NCBI GenBank assembly: GCA_002284615.2
Contig: MU069845.1
Span: forward strand, 220,005 to 235,044
Direction: 5' to 3'
Source: Dunaliella salina
Lineage: Eukaryota > Chlorophyta > Chlorophyceae > Chlamydomonadales > Dunaliellaceae
DNA: 15,040 nt
This document shows positions 14,641 through 15,040 of this stretch, piece by piece. The translations under genes were made by a program, and so were the position numbers. The notes below the pieces were generated by a model that was given only the letters and a program-made list of their open reading frames with translations, had not been told where the DNA came from and ran no database searches. Numbering within the stretch: the stretch's first letter is position 1; the number at the start of each line of letters is the position of its first letter.

Positions 14641-15040
14641 GGTCTTTTCTTTCCTTTGCTTCATTTTGAACAGGGGGCTGTATGGACTATTGAAACCAGC
14701 CTGCTTGGCTTTGCAGCCTGCTTGAAGCAGAATTTGCAAGCGTTCAGGATTTTCAATGCCTGCGCATTTTCCTGCAATGTTGCAAAGGCAGGAAGCTTGT
14801 ATGGCAATGATACGAGGGATTCTTGGCTGTCCTTCAGTGTGTCTGCTGCTGCATCCTAGCTACATGAGATCGGTGAGTCGTAACCAGGTTTCACATTTGT
14901 TTATGGGCAGGACGTTTGTTGGTGATTGGTTGTTTCTGAGTGAAAGCGTGACGTACAGCGTATTTGATGGTTCTGCCTGGAACACCAGGCATTTTGGCTA
15001 ATCAACGAGGTAGATTTCCTGTGCAGCTCCTTTCACAGAG
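14641..15040. other. No recognised gene
   Basis: Two overlapping plus-strand frames (14620-14859 and 14756-15001) have no family I recognise and no splice context I can support. GATCGGTGAGTCG near 14868 resembles a splice donor, so an exon of a gene beyond the window is possible. A short perfect inverted repeat, TGCCTGG-AACA-CCAGGCA, lies at 14974-14991. Confidence 0.4.

Noticed and set aside
1..15040. CRISPR array, phage defence island or bacterial operon
   Set aside because: Direct repeats are microsatellites, minisatellites or element ends with no regular spacers, and the coding parts are intron-split or LINE-derived.

Overview
The window looks like nuclear DNA of a eukaryote, most likely a chlorophyte green alga. 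This is inferred from GT-AG introns in a gene-sized model, long (GT)n and (CAG)n tracts, and many LINE fragments whose proteins combine reverse transcriptase (RT), RNase H, a CCHC-type zinc motif and a C-terminal PD-(D/E)xK restriction-like endonuclease (REL). That combination is known from the Dualen/RandI group of algal LINEs. There are no bacterial operons, rRNA or intact tRNA genes, and no CRISPR array. Species cannot be named from the sequence alone.

Bases 1-3449 hold one multi-exon host gene on the minus strand. Its exons (3449-3322, 3157-2971, 2770-2354, 1797-1523, 1167-1016) join in compatible phase. The first three code for protein I do not recognise. The fourth codes for a SUMO/Rad60-SLD-like ubiquitin fold and the fifth for an ankyrin-like segment. 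The 3' end of the gene is unresolved. Odd points are a 14-nt GT...AG segment that breaks the SUMO-like frame, a 130-bp tandem duplication that copies the acceptor and start of the ankyrin-like exon, a long dinucleotide tract in an intron, and a 30-bp minisatellite touching the proposed start codon.

Bases 3552-4173 are unassigned spacer. From 4174 to about 14640 the window is a retroelement graveyard with at least ten REL-LINE 3' ends in both orientations. Two long plus-strand elements can be followed through nested insertions. Element A (RT with FADD motif, then a C-terminal zinc motif) runs 6391-7661 and resumes at 9743-10520, split by element B (7662-9738). Element G (linker, RNase H, zinc motif, REL) runs about 11062-13857, split by minus-strand element I (11331-11834) and a 3'-end fragment M (12538-12731). 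Short direct repeats flank several insertions, and host-element reading frames rejoin across the insertions in A and G. Two tRNA-derived SINE candidates are present: 5450-5599 (plus) and 14302-14511 (minus).

All retroelement reading frames carry frameshifts, stops or truncations, so none looks able to move by itself. Bases 14641-15040 show no recognisable gene.
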